Origin: Rhodoblastus sp963713695
GTDB lineage: Bacteria > Pseudomonadota > Alphaproteobacteria > Rhizobiales > Beijerinckiaceae
DNA length: 64,000 bases
Direction: 5' to 3'
Assembly: GCA_963713695.1 (NCBI GenBank)
Contig: CAVQMU010000010.1
Location: 186,001-250,000 of the forward strand
The notes under the pieces are model-generated. The model did not search any database. It saw nothing but the letters and a program-made list of their open reading frames with translations, and was not told the DNA's origin. How positions within the stretch are numbered: the first letter of the stretch is position 1; each line of letters opens with the position of its first letter. A program made the translations under genes and the position numbers. Shown piece after piece: positions 8,793-17,969 of the stretch.

Positions 8793-9917
8793 CTACCGCC
8801 ACAAGGCCGCGAAATTCCGGTTCTCGTCCCGCACGGGCGCCCTGTCGCCGGCCGTCGCGGCTTGCGCCAGGTTGAACGGCGCGCGCCGGGCCTGGGCGCG
8901 CAGAAAGCTCGCGCTGGCGCTTCGCGACTCGCCGGTGATGGCTGCGACGATGCGGGCCGCGTCGCGCCGGGGCAGCGACACGAACAACGCCATGTTGGCG
9001 CGGAAGATTTCGGCCGAGAGGGCTACTCTCGGAAAGGCGATGAGGAAAATGCGGGCGCCGATTTCCTGCGGCAGGCCGATCGAAATGAAGGCGAGCGTCA
9101 GCGCCTCGCCGCTTTCGTCGTCGACGATTTTCCGCGCGCAGATGGGGTCGCAGCCCATGACCTCCGCGAGCGTCAACGCGAAGGAGGAGCGTTTCTGGCG
9201 CAGCGCCCCGGCTTCCAGCCGCGCGCAGGCGGCGTCGTCAAGCGGAGTGGCGGCCTCATTGCGGCCGACAAGCGCAAGGCTCGCCGTTCGGGTGAACTCG
9301 AGCAGCTTGCGGCGCTGGTCCGAATTGGCCGAGAGGTAGAGCGGCAGATGGTCGAGGCCGAGTTCGCCCCGGCCCAGCAGGGCCTGGGCGAGGCTTGGGT
9401 CTTCGCGGCCTCGCGCGCAGAGCAGGCGCAGGTCTTCGACGGCGAGCGGCGCCGCGGCGTTGGCGGCCAGCGCCCGCGCGACTTCGCGCTCCGGCCGTCC
9501 GGCGAGGATTTTGGCGATTTCGCGATCGAGGTCCTTGCGTCCGGCGATGGCGCATGCCGCTTCGACGCCTCCGCCCGCTGCTATGGCGCGCAGGTCGCGC
9601 CACTCGATCTGCGAATCGACGAGCAGGATTTCGCTTGCGGCCGCGCCGCCCTGGGCGCGAATTTTTTTCAGGATGGAAGCAGGCGTATCGGCGCAGCGGG
9701 CGAGCTTGCGCGCCACGATCGCCAATGTGGCTTCGTCCGCGTCGTCGACGAGCTTGTCCGCCATTTCCTCGTAAAGGTGCAGTTCCTGCGGCGTGTGCTG
9801 GGCGTGCAGAACGAAAAGATCGGTGATCACGCGCAAGATGACAGGGCGCATCTCCGCCGGTTTCGATTCAGCCGATGACGCGAGGTCGCGCAGGCGGGCG
9901 TAAATGTCAGTCTGCAT
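8793..9917 (-). CDS. DUF2336 domain-containing protein
   Basis: A 374-residue, predominantly alpha-helical cytosolic protein of the alphaproteobacterial DUF2336 family. It has no signal peptide or membrane segment. Typical features are repeated short helices rich in Ala/Leu/Arg and the segment PVILRVITDLFVLH near residue 25. The function is not established; members often occur near motility or cell-cycle genes, none of which are adjacent here. It is convergent with the DUF2233 gene, with the stops only a few bases apart. A TTAACCAT site lies upstream. I am confident of the family but not of a function. Confidence 0.85.
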   Translation of the reverse strand: MQTDIYARLRDLASSAESKPAEMRPVILRVITDLFVLHAQHTPQELHLYEEMADKLVDDADEATLAIVARKLARCADTPASILKKIRAQGGAAASEILLVDSQIEWRDLRAIAAGGGVEAACAIAGRKDLDREIAKILAGRPEREVARALAANAAAPLAVEDLRLLCARGREDPSLAQALLGRGELGLDHLPLYLSANSDQRRKLLEFTRTASLALVGRNEAATPLDDAACARLEAGALRQKRSSFALTLAEVMGCDPICARKIVDDESGEALTLAFISIGLPQEIGARIFLIAFPRVALSAEIFRANMALFVSLPRRDAARIVAAITGESRSASASFLRAQARRAPFNLAQAATAGDRAPVRDENRNFAALWR

Positions 9918-9978
9918 GGGGATCGATCCGGAATATTTTGCCGATCCGAACGCTAACCGAGGTTTATTGACGCATCAT

Positions 9979-9986
9979 TAACCATC
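9979..9986. promoter_or_regulatory. Possible CtrA half-site (TTAACCAT)
   Basis: TTAACCAT occurs in the AT-richer gap upstream of the DUF2336 gene. It matches the half-site described for the alphaproteobacterial cell-cycle regulator CtrA. A single 8-mer is weak evidence. Confidence 0.25.
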
Positions 9987-10111
9987 GCAAATCTTTAATG
10001 CGGCGACGCAGGCGGGAAAAGCGAGAATTTTAATGGATGCGCCTTTTCCTTGTCCGTGATCCCGGAGGCCCGGATGATTCGGGCGCCGGCACATCGCAGG
10101 GATTAATTGCC

Positions 10112-10306
10112 ATGGGCGAAGTCGTTCCATTCCGAAGCGAGGCGCGCCGCCGCGCCTCGGTTTCGAAGCCGGAAGGTCCGGCGCAGATATTGTTCTTCCT
10201 CGGAGTGCGCTATTGCCGGCAGGAGGACGCCGTCGACGCCGGCCCCGGCCGTCGTCGTCGCTCTGGAAGCGCTGCGCCGCGTTCGCGCCGCAAGAAGCGC
10301 GCGTGA
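10112..10306 (+). CDS. Small conserved protein with ILFFLGVRY motif
   Basis: A 64-residue protein starting MGEVVPFRSEARRR at 10112. This start was chosen because similar short alphaproteobacterial proteins begin MGEV and share a core like AQILFFLGVRYCRQED; that similarity is from memory. The C-terminus is strongly basic (RRRRSGS, RRKKRA), which suggests nucleic-acid or phospholipid contact but proves nothing. No signal peptide is seen. The function is unknown. The open frame continues upstream to 10037, but that segment does not look conserved. Confidence 0.6.
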   Translation: MGEVVPFRSEARRRASVSKPEGPAQILFFLGVRYCRQEDAVDAGPGRRRRSGSAAPRSRRKKRA

Positions 10307-10337
10307 TTTGTTTTTTTAGAGATTTTTTTGCGCGCCG

Positions 10338-10982
10338 TCAGGGCGCGGGCTTTTCTATCGCACATTCGATTTTCGCGCCGGCCGCCGCCGCATCATAGTC
10401 GCCTTCGCGCAGGCTGAGCGCCCGAACGAGCGCGAACCCCTTCCTTCCCGGCGAAACCAGCCGCAGTTCATCCTGCTTTTCGGCGCTCGTTCCGGCTTTG
10501 GCGTCCGCGCCTTCGGCCGCGCTTTGCTGGTCCGCATTGTCGCTGGCGGCGTCGAGCGCGTCGGCCTGGTCCTGCGTCACCACCAGGATGTTGAATCGCC
10601 CCTTTGGCGTCTGGCGGTCGTTGACGCTGTAAATGACCGTGCCGTCTGCGAGGCGCAGCGAAACCGAGACGGGATGGTCGCCGTCGCTGTGGGCAAGCAG
10701 GCGCAGCGGGCCCTGCTTGAGGTCGAAACGGCAGAGCGCCAGGGCGGCGAAAGGATCGGAGAAGGCCGGGACGCTTTGATCCGGCGCCGCGCGCGGCAGG
10801 AAGACGATCTGGCCGGCCGGCGATTTCAGGGCGAGGCGACGATAGGCCGAATGGGGCGCGATGCCGGGCAGGAGCAGGATGGCGAGGAGATGAATGGCGA
10901 CGCCGCCGAACAGCGCGGCGAGCAGCCAGGGAATGAGGTCTATGGCGCGGTCGAACCGGCTTTTTTCGGGGATCATGAGCAT
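10338..10982 (-). CDS. DUF1254-like inner-membrane protein
   Basis: A 214-residue protein with one strong N-terminal membrane segment (IPWLLAALFGGVAIHLLAIL, about residues 17-36) followed by an extracytoplasmic domain. It contains the block DPFAALALCRFDL and a SLRLADGTVIYSVNDRQTPK stretch similar to DUF1254 partner proteins. A low-complexity Ala/Asp/Glu stretch near residue 150 is probably a linker. Its start overlaps the end of the DUF1214 gene by 10 bases. The two form an operon, and the DUF1254/DUF1214 pairing is recurrent in Rhizobiales. The function is unknown. Confidence 0.72.
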   Translation of the reverse strand: MLMIPEKSRFDRAIDLIPWLLAALFGGVAIHLLAILLLPGIAPHSAYRRLALKSPAGQIVFLPRAAPDQSVPAFSDPFAALALCRFDLKQGPLRLLAHSDGDHPVSVSLRLADGTVIYSVNDRQTPKGRFNILVVTQDQADALDAASDNADQQSAAEGADAKAGTSAEKQDELRLVSPGRKGFALVRALSLREGDYDAAAAGAKIECAIEKPAP

Positions 10983-11551
10983 TCGCCGCGCGCAATCCTG
11001 GGCATGACGAGGCCCTCGATGGCGCCCCCGACCGAACTGGAGGCGGCTTCGTAAGCGCGCAGCACCAGGGCGAAGCGGCTTTTGGCTCCAAGCGGCAGCC
11101 AGTTTCCGGGCCGGGCCTCGCGTGCGGCGACGATGGAAAAGGCGCCGTCGGAGGCGCGCAACAGGGCGGCGGAGGTCAGTCCGTAACGCCCGGCGAGATT
11201 GGGCCGGAGCCGGCCGTCCACGTCATAGGCGGCGAGGGTCCAGAAGCGCGCGGGCAGGGCGGCGCCGGAAATGACATATTCGCAGCGCGAATTGAGCGGC
11301 GCGCCGGCCTCGTCGGCGCGGGCCACGAACGCCAGGCCTTCACCCGCGCCGAGAGGCAGGCCGCCTTCGACCGCCATGGCGGCGCGCGCATAGGGGTCGA
11401 TATCGGCCCCGCCGAGGCGTGGCCAGGAGGTCCAGGGGCCAAACGTCGCAGCGCCGAAGCCGGGGTCGCCCTGCAACGCGACGAGCGTCGCCGCAATGCC
11501 CATCCCCAGGGCCGCGATCAAGACGACCGGCAATTTCTTCAGATCGGACAA
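10973..11551 (-). CDS. DUF1214 domain-containing membrane-anchored protein
   Basis: A 192-residue protein with an N-terminal membrane anchor or signal (LPVVLIAALGMGIAATLVAL). The DUF1214 body contains CEYVISGAALPARFWTL, AAYDVDGRL and the characteristic PGNWLPLG. The domain is expected on the periplasmic side. It is the upstream member of a two-gene unit with the DUF1254-like gene, and the overlap suggests translational coupling. No catalytic assignment can be made. Confidence 0.82.
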   Translation of the reverse strand: MSDLKKLPVVLIAALGMGIAATLVALQGDPGFGAATFGPWTSWPRLGGADIDPYARAAMAVEGGLPLGAGEGLAFVARADEAGAPLNSRCEYVISGAALPARFWTLAAYDVDGRLRPNLAGRYGLTSAALLRASDGAFSIVAAREARPGNWLPLGAKSRFALVLRAYEAASSSVGGAIEGLVMPRIARGECS

Positions 11552-11697
11552 GAGCCCACTCCCGCTGCGGCGTCATCGGCTCGCGGTCGGCGCATAGGTG
11601 GCACAAAGCCCTTGCGGCTGGCAAGTTTCAAACGGGCGGCCAAGGCCTGGATCGCATTTGGCGAATGCCGCGCCCACATTTCAGGGCTATGCGCTCG

Positions 11698-12279
11698 TCA
11701 TCGCCAGAGGCCGGCGATCCTGTCGCCAAGGCCAGCGGCGGCCTTGCCCCAGCGTGTTGCGGCGTCGCGCGCGCCCTGGACGCCCTGGCCGAGATCGGGG
11801 AGGCCGGGGAGAGGGATGCCGAAGATCCTGGCCCTCGGCTTGGGCAGCGGATCGGCAGCGGCCGCAGCGAGGGCGGGGGCAGGCTGACCGAGCGCTGCGG
11901 TTTTCACTGGCGCGTCGGCGCGGCGCGCGATGCGGAGTTGCTGCGGCGCGCCCTTGGCCGCCGCCGCGGTCGGAATCGCCTCCGGTTCCGTCTTCTGGCC
12001 CTCGTCGGCGATCGGCGTGAAATTGCTCATGCTGCGCAAGGCCGCCAATTGCTCGGGGTAATAGCTTAACGACCGGGCGCCGCCGGCCCCGAGGTCCCCG
12101 GCTGCGACGACGCGGGCGACTGGCGCGGCCGCCTGGGCTGAGGGCGCGACGGGTTCGTCGTTGCGAAACTGGCCGAGGCCGACAAGGATTAGCAGACCGG
12201 AAAAAACCGCAGCAATCGCCAGACGCGATCGAATGCGCGATCGGACCAGAAATGGAAAAACACCGGACATTCGGATCAT
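11698..12279 (-). CDS. Hypothetical single-pass membrane protein
   Basis: A 193-residue protein if started at MIRMSGVFPFLVRSRI (12279). The open frame runs further upstream, but the extension has no recognisable features. One membrane segment (LAIAAVFSGLLILVGLGQF) lies near residues 20-40. A low-complexity Ala/Pro-rich exported region follows, containing SLSYYPEQLAALRSMSNF, the only conserved-looking stretch, and a basic C-terminal end. I do not recognise the family. Confidence 0.6.
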   Translation of the reverse strand: MIRMSGVFPFLVRSRIRSRLAIAAVFSGLLILVGLGQFRNDEPVAPSAQAAAPVARVVAAGDLGAGGARSLSYYPEQLAALRSMSNFTPIADEGQKTEPEAIPTAAAAKGAPQQLRIARRADAPVKTAALGQPAPALAAAAADPLPKPRARIFGIPLPGLPDLGQGVQGARDAATRWGKAAAGLGDRIAGLWR

Positions 12280-12500
12280 GCTTCGGCCCCCCGTCGATGC
12301 AATCGTCGCTTTGGCGCAAATCGTCCCGCCGCGACGGTCCGATTGAAAGGCGAGCTTTGCGGCCAAAAAGCGACAGCAATCCGGTCTTCTCATGGTGGCT
12401 TTCCATAGGGCGCCTAAAGACGCCCGTCGATCGACGAGCTATGGTCGTCATATATTTCACGGTTCACGCAGCGTTCAGATAGGGCGGGTCAATCTCGGGC

Positions 12501-12983
12501 ATGGCCAAATTGTGGGCAAAAGTCGTGACGGTCTGTTTCCTAGCTATGCTTGCCATCGGCGCGGACGCCGCAAGGGCCGACGGTTTTCGCTTCGGATTCG
12601 GCCTGGGCCTGGGCCTGGGCCGTTTCGGCGGCCCGCATTTTGGCGGCCCGCGCTATGACGGTCCGCGCGAGATCGAGGTCGACCCCGGCGCGCCGCTCGA
12701 CGAGCGGGGACGGCTGGCCGCGCCAGCGCCGCCGGGGCCGCGCAGCTGCTATACGCCCGCGGAGACACGCGAGCGCGTCGTCACGCAGAAATTGCGCGAA
12801 CCTTTCGAGCTGATGCGCAAGGCCGCCGCCATCGCCCATGCCGAGGCCTTGACCGGAAAACTCTGCCGCTGGCGGGAGCAGGACATATATGAGATCACCT
12901 TGCTTCGGTCTGACGGCCGGGTGATCCATGTGTTTCTGAACGCAGCGACCGGCGCCGTCGTCGGCGCCCTGAACACGCATTGA
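12501..12983 (+). CDS. Exported PepSY-like protein upstream of a two-component system
   Basis: A 160-residue protein with a clear signal peptide (VVTVCFLAMLAIGADAARA, cleavage near residue 27). A Gly/Phe-rich segment (GFGLGLGLGRFGG) comes next. The C-terminal ~70 residues end DGRVIHVFLNAATGAVVGA, the shape of a PepSY repeat. PepSY proteins are generally periplasmic inhibitors or sensory modules. The gene sits 58 bases upstream of a response regulator/kinase pair on the same strand, so a role in tuning that kinase (compare the small periplasmic FeuN upstream of FeuPQ) is reasonable. That role is an inference. Confidence 0.72.
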   Translation: MAKLWAKVVTVCFLAMLAIGADAARADGFRFGFGLGLGLGRFGGPHFGGPRYDGPREIEVDPGAPLDERGRLAAPAPPGPRSCYTPAETRERVVTQKLREPFELMRKAAAIAHAEALTGKLCRWREQDIYEITLLRSDGRVIHVFLNAATGAVVGALNTH

Positions 12984-13041
12984 ACCGGACCTGGCGGCAA
13001 AGAGGCCGCGAGGTCAGTGAGAATGAAGAGGACGTAACGCC

Positions 13042-13710
13042 GTGCGCCTGCTCGTGATCGAAGATGACAAGGATCTCAACCGCCAGCTCGTCGGCGCGCT
13101 GGAGGGGGCGGGCTATGCCGTCGACGCGGCGCTCGACGGCGAGGAAGGGCATTTCCTAGGCGACACCGAACCCTATGACGCTGTCGTCCTCGACATCGGC
13201 CTGCCGAAACTGGACGGCATTTCCGTGCTGACGGCATGGCGCAAGGCCGGTCGGACCATGCCGGTGCTGATCCTGACCGCGCGCGACGGCTGGAGCGAAA
13301 AGGTGCAGGGGTTCGACGCCGGCGCCGACGATTACGTTCCAAAACCCTTCCATCTTGAGGAAGTTTTGGCGCGACTTCGGGCGCTTCTTCGCCGTTCGAC
13401 CGGTCACGCCACCAATGAAATCGTCTGCGGTCCCGTGGCGCTCGACACCAAGTCCGGCCGCGTGCTCGTGTCAGGCGCGCCGATCAAGCTGACGTCGCAC
13501 GAATATCGCCTGCTCGCCTATCTGATGCACCATTCCGGCCGGGTCGTTTCGCGCGGCGAGATCGTCGAGCATCTCTACGATCAGGATTTTGACCGCGATT
13601 CCAATACGATCGAGGTCTTCATCGGCCGGTTGCGCAAGAAACTCGGCGTCGACGTGCTGCAGACCGTGCGCGGCCTCGGCTATGTCATGGAGCCGGGCGC
13701 GTCCAAATGA
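13042..13710 (+). CDS. OmpR/PhoP-family response regulator
   Basis: A 222-residue cytosolic DNA-binding regulator. The receiver domain (1-115) has the acidic pair EDD at 7-9, phospho-acceptor Asp51 in VVLDIGLP, Thr in ILTAR and Lys in VPKPF. The C-terminal winged helix (125-218) contains LTSHEYRLLAYL and RLRKKLG. The start codon is GTG at 13042, beginning the family sequence MRLLVIEDD. The kinase gene starts about 30 bases later, so the two are co-transcribed. Closest in layout to PhoP/FeuP-type regulators of envelope or ion stress; the signal is unknown. Confidence 0.95.
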   Translation: MRLLVIEDDKDLNRQLVGALEGAGYAVDAALDGEEGHFLGDTEPYDAVVLDIGLPKLDGISVLTAWRKAGRTMPVLILTARDGWSEKVQGFDAGADDYVPKPFHLEEVLARLRALLRRSTGHATNEIVCGPVALDTKSGRVLVSGAPIKLTSHEYRLLAYLMHHSGRVVSRGEIVEHLYDQDFDRDSNTIEVFIGRLRKKLGVDVLQTVRGLGYVMEPGASK

Positions 13711-13740
13711 CAAGCCTGTCCAAATGAATTGTCCGCCAAA

Positions 13741-15156
13741 ATGAGATGGAGATTTGGGGCGACATCGATCGCGGCGCGGTTGTTCTGGTCCTCGGCGGTC
13801 GCCTGCGTGGTGGTGCTGACGCTGGCCGGTCTCGTCCTGTCGGCGGTCTATCGCGATACGGCGGAAGCGGCGCTCGACGAGCAACTCGGCATTTACCTGC
13901 GTGCGCTGGTGGCCGATCTCGCCACGCCGCGCGACGAGGTGTCGGGCGAGCCGGCGCAACTCGGCGAGCCGCAATTCGAACTCGCCTTGTCGGGCTGGTA
14001 CTGGCAAATCACCCGGCTCGACGCCGATCCGCCGCAGATCCGCGCCTCGCATTCGCTTTTCGCCTCGCGACTTCCAAGGCTTGATAAATCAAAGGTTGCC
14101 GGATCAAAGGGTGTCGACGCGAAATCCGGCCTTGGCGCCGATGGCCGCCGGTCCGGCGAGGTCGAGGGTCCCGACAAGAAACCCTTGCGCATGCTGGAGC
14201 GCGTCATCGACGCCGGCGACCAGGGCCGTTACCTGGTGCAGGTGGCGGCGACCACCCAATCGGTGGACGGGCAGGTCGCGCAATTCGAAATCGACCTCGG
14301 CGTGACCTTCGTGCTGCTGGCGCTGCTCTTGATGGCGGCCATGGCGTTTCAGGCGCGGTATGGACTCCTGCCTTTGCGCCGGCTGCGCCAGGGCGTGATC
14401 GCCGTGCGGCGCGGCCAGGCTGAAAATATCGCGGGCGAATTTCCGCAGGAAATCGCGCCTCTGGCGTCCGAACTCAACCTGCTGATCGGCGCCAACCGTG
14501 AAATTGTCGAGCGGGCGCGCATCCAGGTCGGCAATCTCGCCCATGCCCTGAAAACCCCGCTCAGCGTCATCGTCAACGAGGCGGATGCGGACGCGACCCC
14601 CCTGGCGAAAAAAGTCGGCGCGCAGGCGGACGTGATGCGCGACCAGGTCAACTTCTATCTCGAGCGCGCCCGCGCCGCGACGCGGGCCGGCGCCATCGGC
14701 GCAGCCGCCGACCCCGCGCCCGCGCTCGCCGCCATGGAGCGCGCGTTCGGCAAGATCTATCCTGCTGTCGATCTTGCTGTGGACTGTCCGGAAAACTTGC
14801 GTTTTCTCGGCGAAAAGCAGGATTTCGACGACATGGCCGGCAATCTCATCGACAACGCCTGCAAATGGGCGCGCAGCGAAGTGCAGGTCAATGTCGAGAC
14901 GTTGCCGGCGGGCGGCGGCGACCGGGCCTTTTTCCGCGTGACAATCGACGACGACGGCCCGGGACTGCCGCCCGAACAGCGCGCGGAAGCGCTGCGGCGG
15001 GGACGCCGCCTCGACGAAAGCAAGCCAGGGTCGGGCCTTGGCCTGTCGATTGTCGCCGACCTCGCTTCGGCCTATCGCGGCCGGCTCGAATTGACGCATT
15101 CGCCGCTCGGCGGCTTGCGCGCGACGCTGGTCTTGCCCGCGCTGCCGGCGGACTGA
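13741..15156 (+). CDS. Sensor histidine kinase partner of the 13042 regulator
   Basis: A 471-residue inner-membrane kinase. TM1 (FWSSAVACVVVLTLAGLVL) and TM2 (FVLLALLLMAAMAF) flank a periplasmic domain of about 150 residues with a charged, low-complexity middle. A HAMP-like linker follows. The phospho-acceptor His is in NLAHALKTPL. The ATP-binding domain shows the N box NLIDNACKW, the G1 box DDDGPGLPP and the G2 box GSGLGLSI. This order matches PhoQ/FeuQ-like kinases. ATG 13741 was chosen; a TTG at 13729 is also in frame. The short sequence tccaaatga is duplicated around the regulator stop. Confidence 0.93.
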   Translation: MRWRFGATSIAARLFWSSAVACVVVLTLAGLVLSAVYRDTAEAALDEQLGIYLRALVADLATPRDEVSGEPAQLGEPQFELALSGWYWQITRLDADPPQIRASHSLFASRLPRLDKSKVAGSKGVDAKSGLGADGRRSGEVEGPDKKPLRMLERVIDAGDQGRYLVQVAATTQSVDGQVAQFEIDLGVTFVLLALLLMAAMAFQARYGLLPLRRLRQGVIAVRRGQAENIAGEFPQEIAPLASELNLLIGANREIVERARIQVGNLAHALKTPLSVIVNEADADATPLAKKVGAQADVMRDQVNFYLERARAATRAGAIGAAADPAPALAAMERAFGKIYPAVDLAVDCPENLRFLGEKQDFDDMAGNLIDNACKWARSEVQVNVETLPAGGGDRAFFRVTIDDDGPGLPPEQRAEALRRGRRLDESKPGSGLGLSIVADLASAYRGRLELTHSPLGGLRATLVLPALPAD

Positions 15157-15348
15157 CAACGCCGAAGCGAGTGGAGCGGATTTTTTGGGCGGACCGAAGC
15201 TGTTGTTGCTTACGTTCGTCATTTTTCATTTATTTTTCATGTATTTAGTGGAAATTAACGCGTTTGGGCTTTCATCGGGTTAGGCCAAGACAATTCGATG
15301 CGACCGACCTCTTGCAGGCGGTTTTTTCTTTCCGATCGAGGCGTGCGA

Positions 15349-16953
15349 ATGTTTTGGATGAAAAAAGCCAAGCGCGAGATTTCCCAAATCGAGGCTTTGG
15401 CTTCGGACGCATCCGCTGGTTCCGCCAGCGGGCCGCATGACCCCCTGGGCGCCTATGTGGACCGCTCCTTCACGCAAATGTCGGTGGCGGCCTTCATTCT
15501 CGATCGCGCCGGCCGGGTCGCCGCCTGGAACGACGCCTGCGCCCGATTGACTGGATTGGCCGCGGCGGATGTGATCGGCGCCCGCGACCATTGGAAGGGT
15601 TTTTATCTGAACCAGCGTCCCTGCCTTGCGGACATCGTGCTTGGGGGCGAGGGGGCTTCGGGAGCGAGCCTGTATGCGGCGCGGGGCGGCCAGGATGCGG
15701 TTTCCGGCGCCCAGAAAGCTGAAAACTGGTGCGACCTGCCTTGCGGCGTTCGCCGTTATCTCGAAATCCACGCGGCGCCTTTGCGCAATGAGAACGGCGA
15801 GACAATCGGCGTCGTGGAGACGCTGATCGACCTGACGCGCCTGAAGACGATGGAGGAAGAGCTCGCCATCGCCCATCGCGAAACCGAAAGCGCGGTGGCG
15901 CGGGAGCGTGAACTGGTCAGCCAGTCCATCGGCGCCGGCCTCGCCCGCCTCGCGGAGAAAGACCTGACCGTCCGCCTGACCGAAGACCTGCCGCCCGCCT
16001 ACGCGGAACTCCAGCACAATTTCAACGCCGCCGTCGACCAACTGGCCAGCGCCTTCGAGAGCGTGAACACGTCGACGGACGCCGTTCATGCGGGCAGCCG
16101 GGAAATCGCGGTCGCGTCCAACGACTTGTCGGGCCGGACGGCGCAGCAGGCGGCGAGCCTCGAGGAAACGGCGGCGGCGCTGGACGAGATCACGGCGACG
16201 GTGAGGAAGACCGCCGAAGGCGCGAAAATGGCGCGCGACGCCGTGGCGATCGCGCGCAGCGACGCGCAGCGCGGCGGCGAGATCGTGCGCAAGGCCGTGG
16301 ACGCGATGGGCAGGATCGAGAAGTCGTCGCGGCAGATCAGCCAGATCATCGGCGTCATCGACGAGATCGCCTTCCAGACCAATCTGCTCGCGCTCAACGC
16401 CGGCGTCGAGGCGGCGCGCGCCGGGGACGCCGGCCGCGGCTTCGCCGTGGTCGCTTCCGAAGTCCGCGCGCTGGCGCAGCGTTCGGCGGAAGCCGCCAAG
16501 GAGATCAAGGGGCTGATTTCGACATCGACGGCGCAGGTCGGCGAAGGCGTCGCTTTGGTCGCGCAAACCGGCAAGGCGCTGGAGCAGATCGAGAGCAAGG
16601 TGTCCGAAATCACCTCTGCCGTCTTCGAAATCTCAAGCAGCGCGCAGGAGCAGGCGACCGGGCTGCAGCAGGTCAACAGCGCCGTCAACCAGATGGATCA
16701 TGTGACGCAACAGAATGCGGCCATGGCGGAACAGGCGACCGCGGCGAGCCAGCAGCTTGCCCAGGAGACGAGCCGCCTGATGGATCTGATCGCCGAATTC
16801 GACGTGGGACGTCCGGCCGGAGACCCGATCCGCCGCGAGCTCGAAACCATCGCGCCCCATTCATTCGGCAAGCGCGGACTTGCGGCGGGCGCCCCGGATC
16901 TCCAGTCAAAATGGGCTTCGCAGCCAAAACGCGCGAAGCGTTCGCTGGCATAG
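15349..16953 (+). CDS. Soluble methyl-accepting chemotaxis protein with PAS domain
   Basis: A 534-residue receptor with no membrane segment. Residues ~40-165 form a PAS domain (VAAFILDRAGRVAAWNDAC and the PAC end ETIGVVETLIDLT). A linker (VSQSIGAGLARLAEKDLTVR) resembles a HAMP signal converter, and a full MCP signalling domain follows with the hairpin tip AFQTNLLALNAGVEAARAG. A soluble PAS-MCP typically senses an internal cue such as redox state, oxygen or a metabolite. ATG 15349 (MFWMKKAKRE) is preferred over the longer open frame from 15298. No che genes are adjacent, so it would feed a distant array. Confidence 0.92.
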   Translation: MFWMKKAKREISQIEALASDASAGSASGPHDPLGAYVDRSFTQMSVAAFILDRAGRVAAWNDACARLTGLAAADVIGARDHWKGFYLNQRPCLADIVLGGEGASGASLYAARGGQDAVSGAQKAENWCDLPCGVRRYLEIHAAPLRNENGETIGVVETLIDLTRLKTMEEELAIAHRETESAVARERELVSQSIGAGLARLAEKDLTVRLTEDLPPAYAELQHNFNAAVDQLASAFESVNTSTDAVHAGSREIAVASNDLSGRTAQQAASLEETAAALDEITATVRKTAEGAKMARDAVAIARSDAQRGGEIVRKAVDAMGRIEKSSRQISQIIGVIDEIAFQTNLLALNAGVEAARAGDAGRGFAVVASEVRALAQRSAEAAKEIKGLISTSTAQVGEGVALVAQTGKALEQIESKVSEITSAVFEISSSAQEQATGLQQVNSAVNQMDHVTQQNAAMAEQATAASQQLAQETSRLMDLIAEFDVGRPAGDPIRRELETIAPHSFGKRGLAAGAPDLQSKWASQPKRAKRSLA

Positions 16954-16998
16954 GCGCCAATCGAACCACACCCCGCGCGGCGTGACGAAGGCGCGATT

Positions 16999-17850
16999 TT
17001 AAAGATCCGCCGCAATTTTGGCGCGGATGGCGTCGGCCATTTCCGTCAGCAATGTGCGGTCGCCGGTCTTTTTCTCGAACAATACAAAATCGACCTGCCC
17101 AAGTTCCGGCAGGCGCGGGTCGGGATCGCATTCCTGCAGGCCCGGCGGAATCAGCGTGCTCGAATGCGCCATCATGCCAAGGCCTATGCCCGTCGCAGTG
17201 GCCAGGCCGTTCAGATCGCCGGACGTGCAGGCGATGCGCCAGGGCGCCAAGGATTTCTCAAGCGCCGTCAGCGCCATGAAGCGCGTGATGCTCGGCGGCG
17301 GATAAAGCACGAGCTGCGCCTCGTCATGGCGAAAGACCGGCTCGTGCGTCGCCGCCGTCCAGACGATTTTGTCGCGAAACAGAAGCTCGCCACGGTCGCC
17401 CTCCGGCCATCTCTTGCAGATGACCATGTCAAGTTTTCCCTCGTCGAACATTTCGGTCAGCGTTCGACTCAGGGCGATTGTGAAGTCAAGATCGACGTCG
17501 GGATGGGTCTGGCTGAAGGAACGGATGATCTCGCGAAGCCAGCCGATCGCCAGGTCCTCGCAGGCGCCGAAGCGGAAACGCCGCCTTTTTACCGATTGTG
17601 AGAAATGCCTTTTGGCGCGGGCGTTCGTATCGAGAATCGAACGGGCGAATTCCAGCATGGCCTGGCCATGTTCGGTCAGCGCGTTGGAATGGGTGTCGCG
17701 GTTGAACAATTTCTGCCCGGCGAATTGTTCGAGCCTTTTGACGTGCTCGCTGACGCTGGACTGCGACAGGCCCAATTGCCGGCCCGCCTCGGAGAAGCTC
17801 TTTACCTCGGTGATAGCGACGAAAGTGCGCAGGTGCAGCGGATCGAGCAT
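16999..17850 (-). CDS. LysR-family transcriptional regulator
   Basis: A 283-residue LysR regulator. The N-terminal winged helix (residues 1-62: LRTFVAITEVKSFSEAGRQL, QSSVSEHVKRLE) is followed by a periplasmic-binding-like effector domain. It is divergent from the oxalate-decarboxylase-like gene, with 119 bases between the two starts. That is the classic arrangement in which a LysR protein controls its neighbour and itself. The inducer is not visible; oxalate or a related dicarboxylate would fit the context (inference). Confidence 0.93.
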   Translation of the reverse strand: MLDPLHLRTFVAITEVKSFSEAGRQLGLSQSSVSEHVKRLEQFAGQKLFNRDTHSNALTEHGQAMLEFARSILDTNARAKRHFSQSVKRRRFRFGACEDLAIGWLREIIRSFSQTHPDVDLDFTIALSRTLTEMFDEGKLDMVICKRWPEGDRGELLFRDKIVWTAATHEPVFRHDEAQLVLYPPPSITRFMALTALEKSLAPWRIACTSGDLNGLATATGIGLGMMAHSSTLIPPGLQECDPDPRLPELGQVDFVLFEKKTGDRTLLTEMADAIRAKIAADL

Positions 17851-17969
17851 GGAGCCATCGGAATTTGCGATAGGCGTTATCTAATCATCGGGGGTTCCGA
17901 TTTGCATAGGCTGCGGCATTATCAAGGAAAATAATTTTAACAAATCAAGGCGGTCAGGGAGAGAACCAG
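17851..17969. promoter_or_regulatory. Divergent promoter region, LysR / bicupin
   Basis: This 119-base intergenic region is AT-richer than its flanks. It contains an imperfect dyad (AATCATCGG ... CCGATT, near 17884-17904) that could be a LysR site, then an AT-rich tract before the bicupin start. A regulatory role is inferred from gene orientation. Confidence 0.4.
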
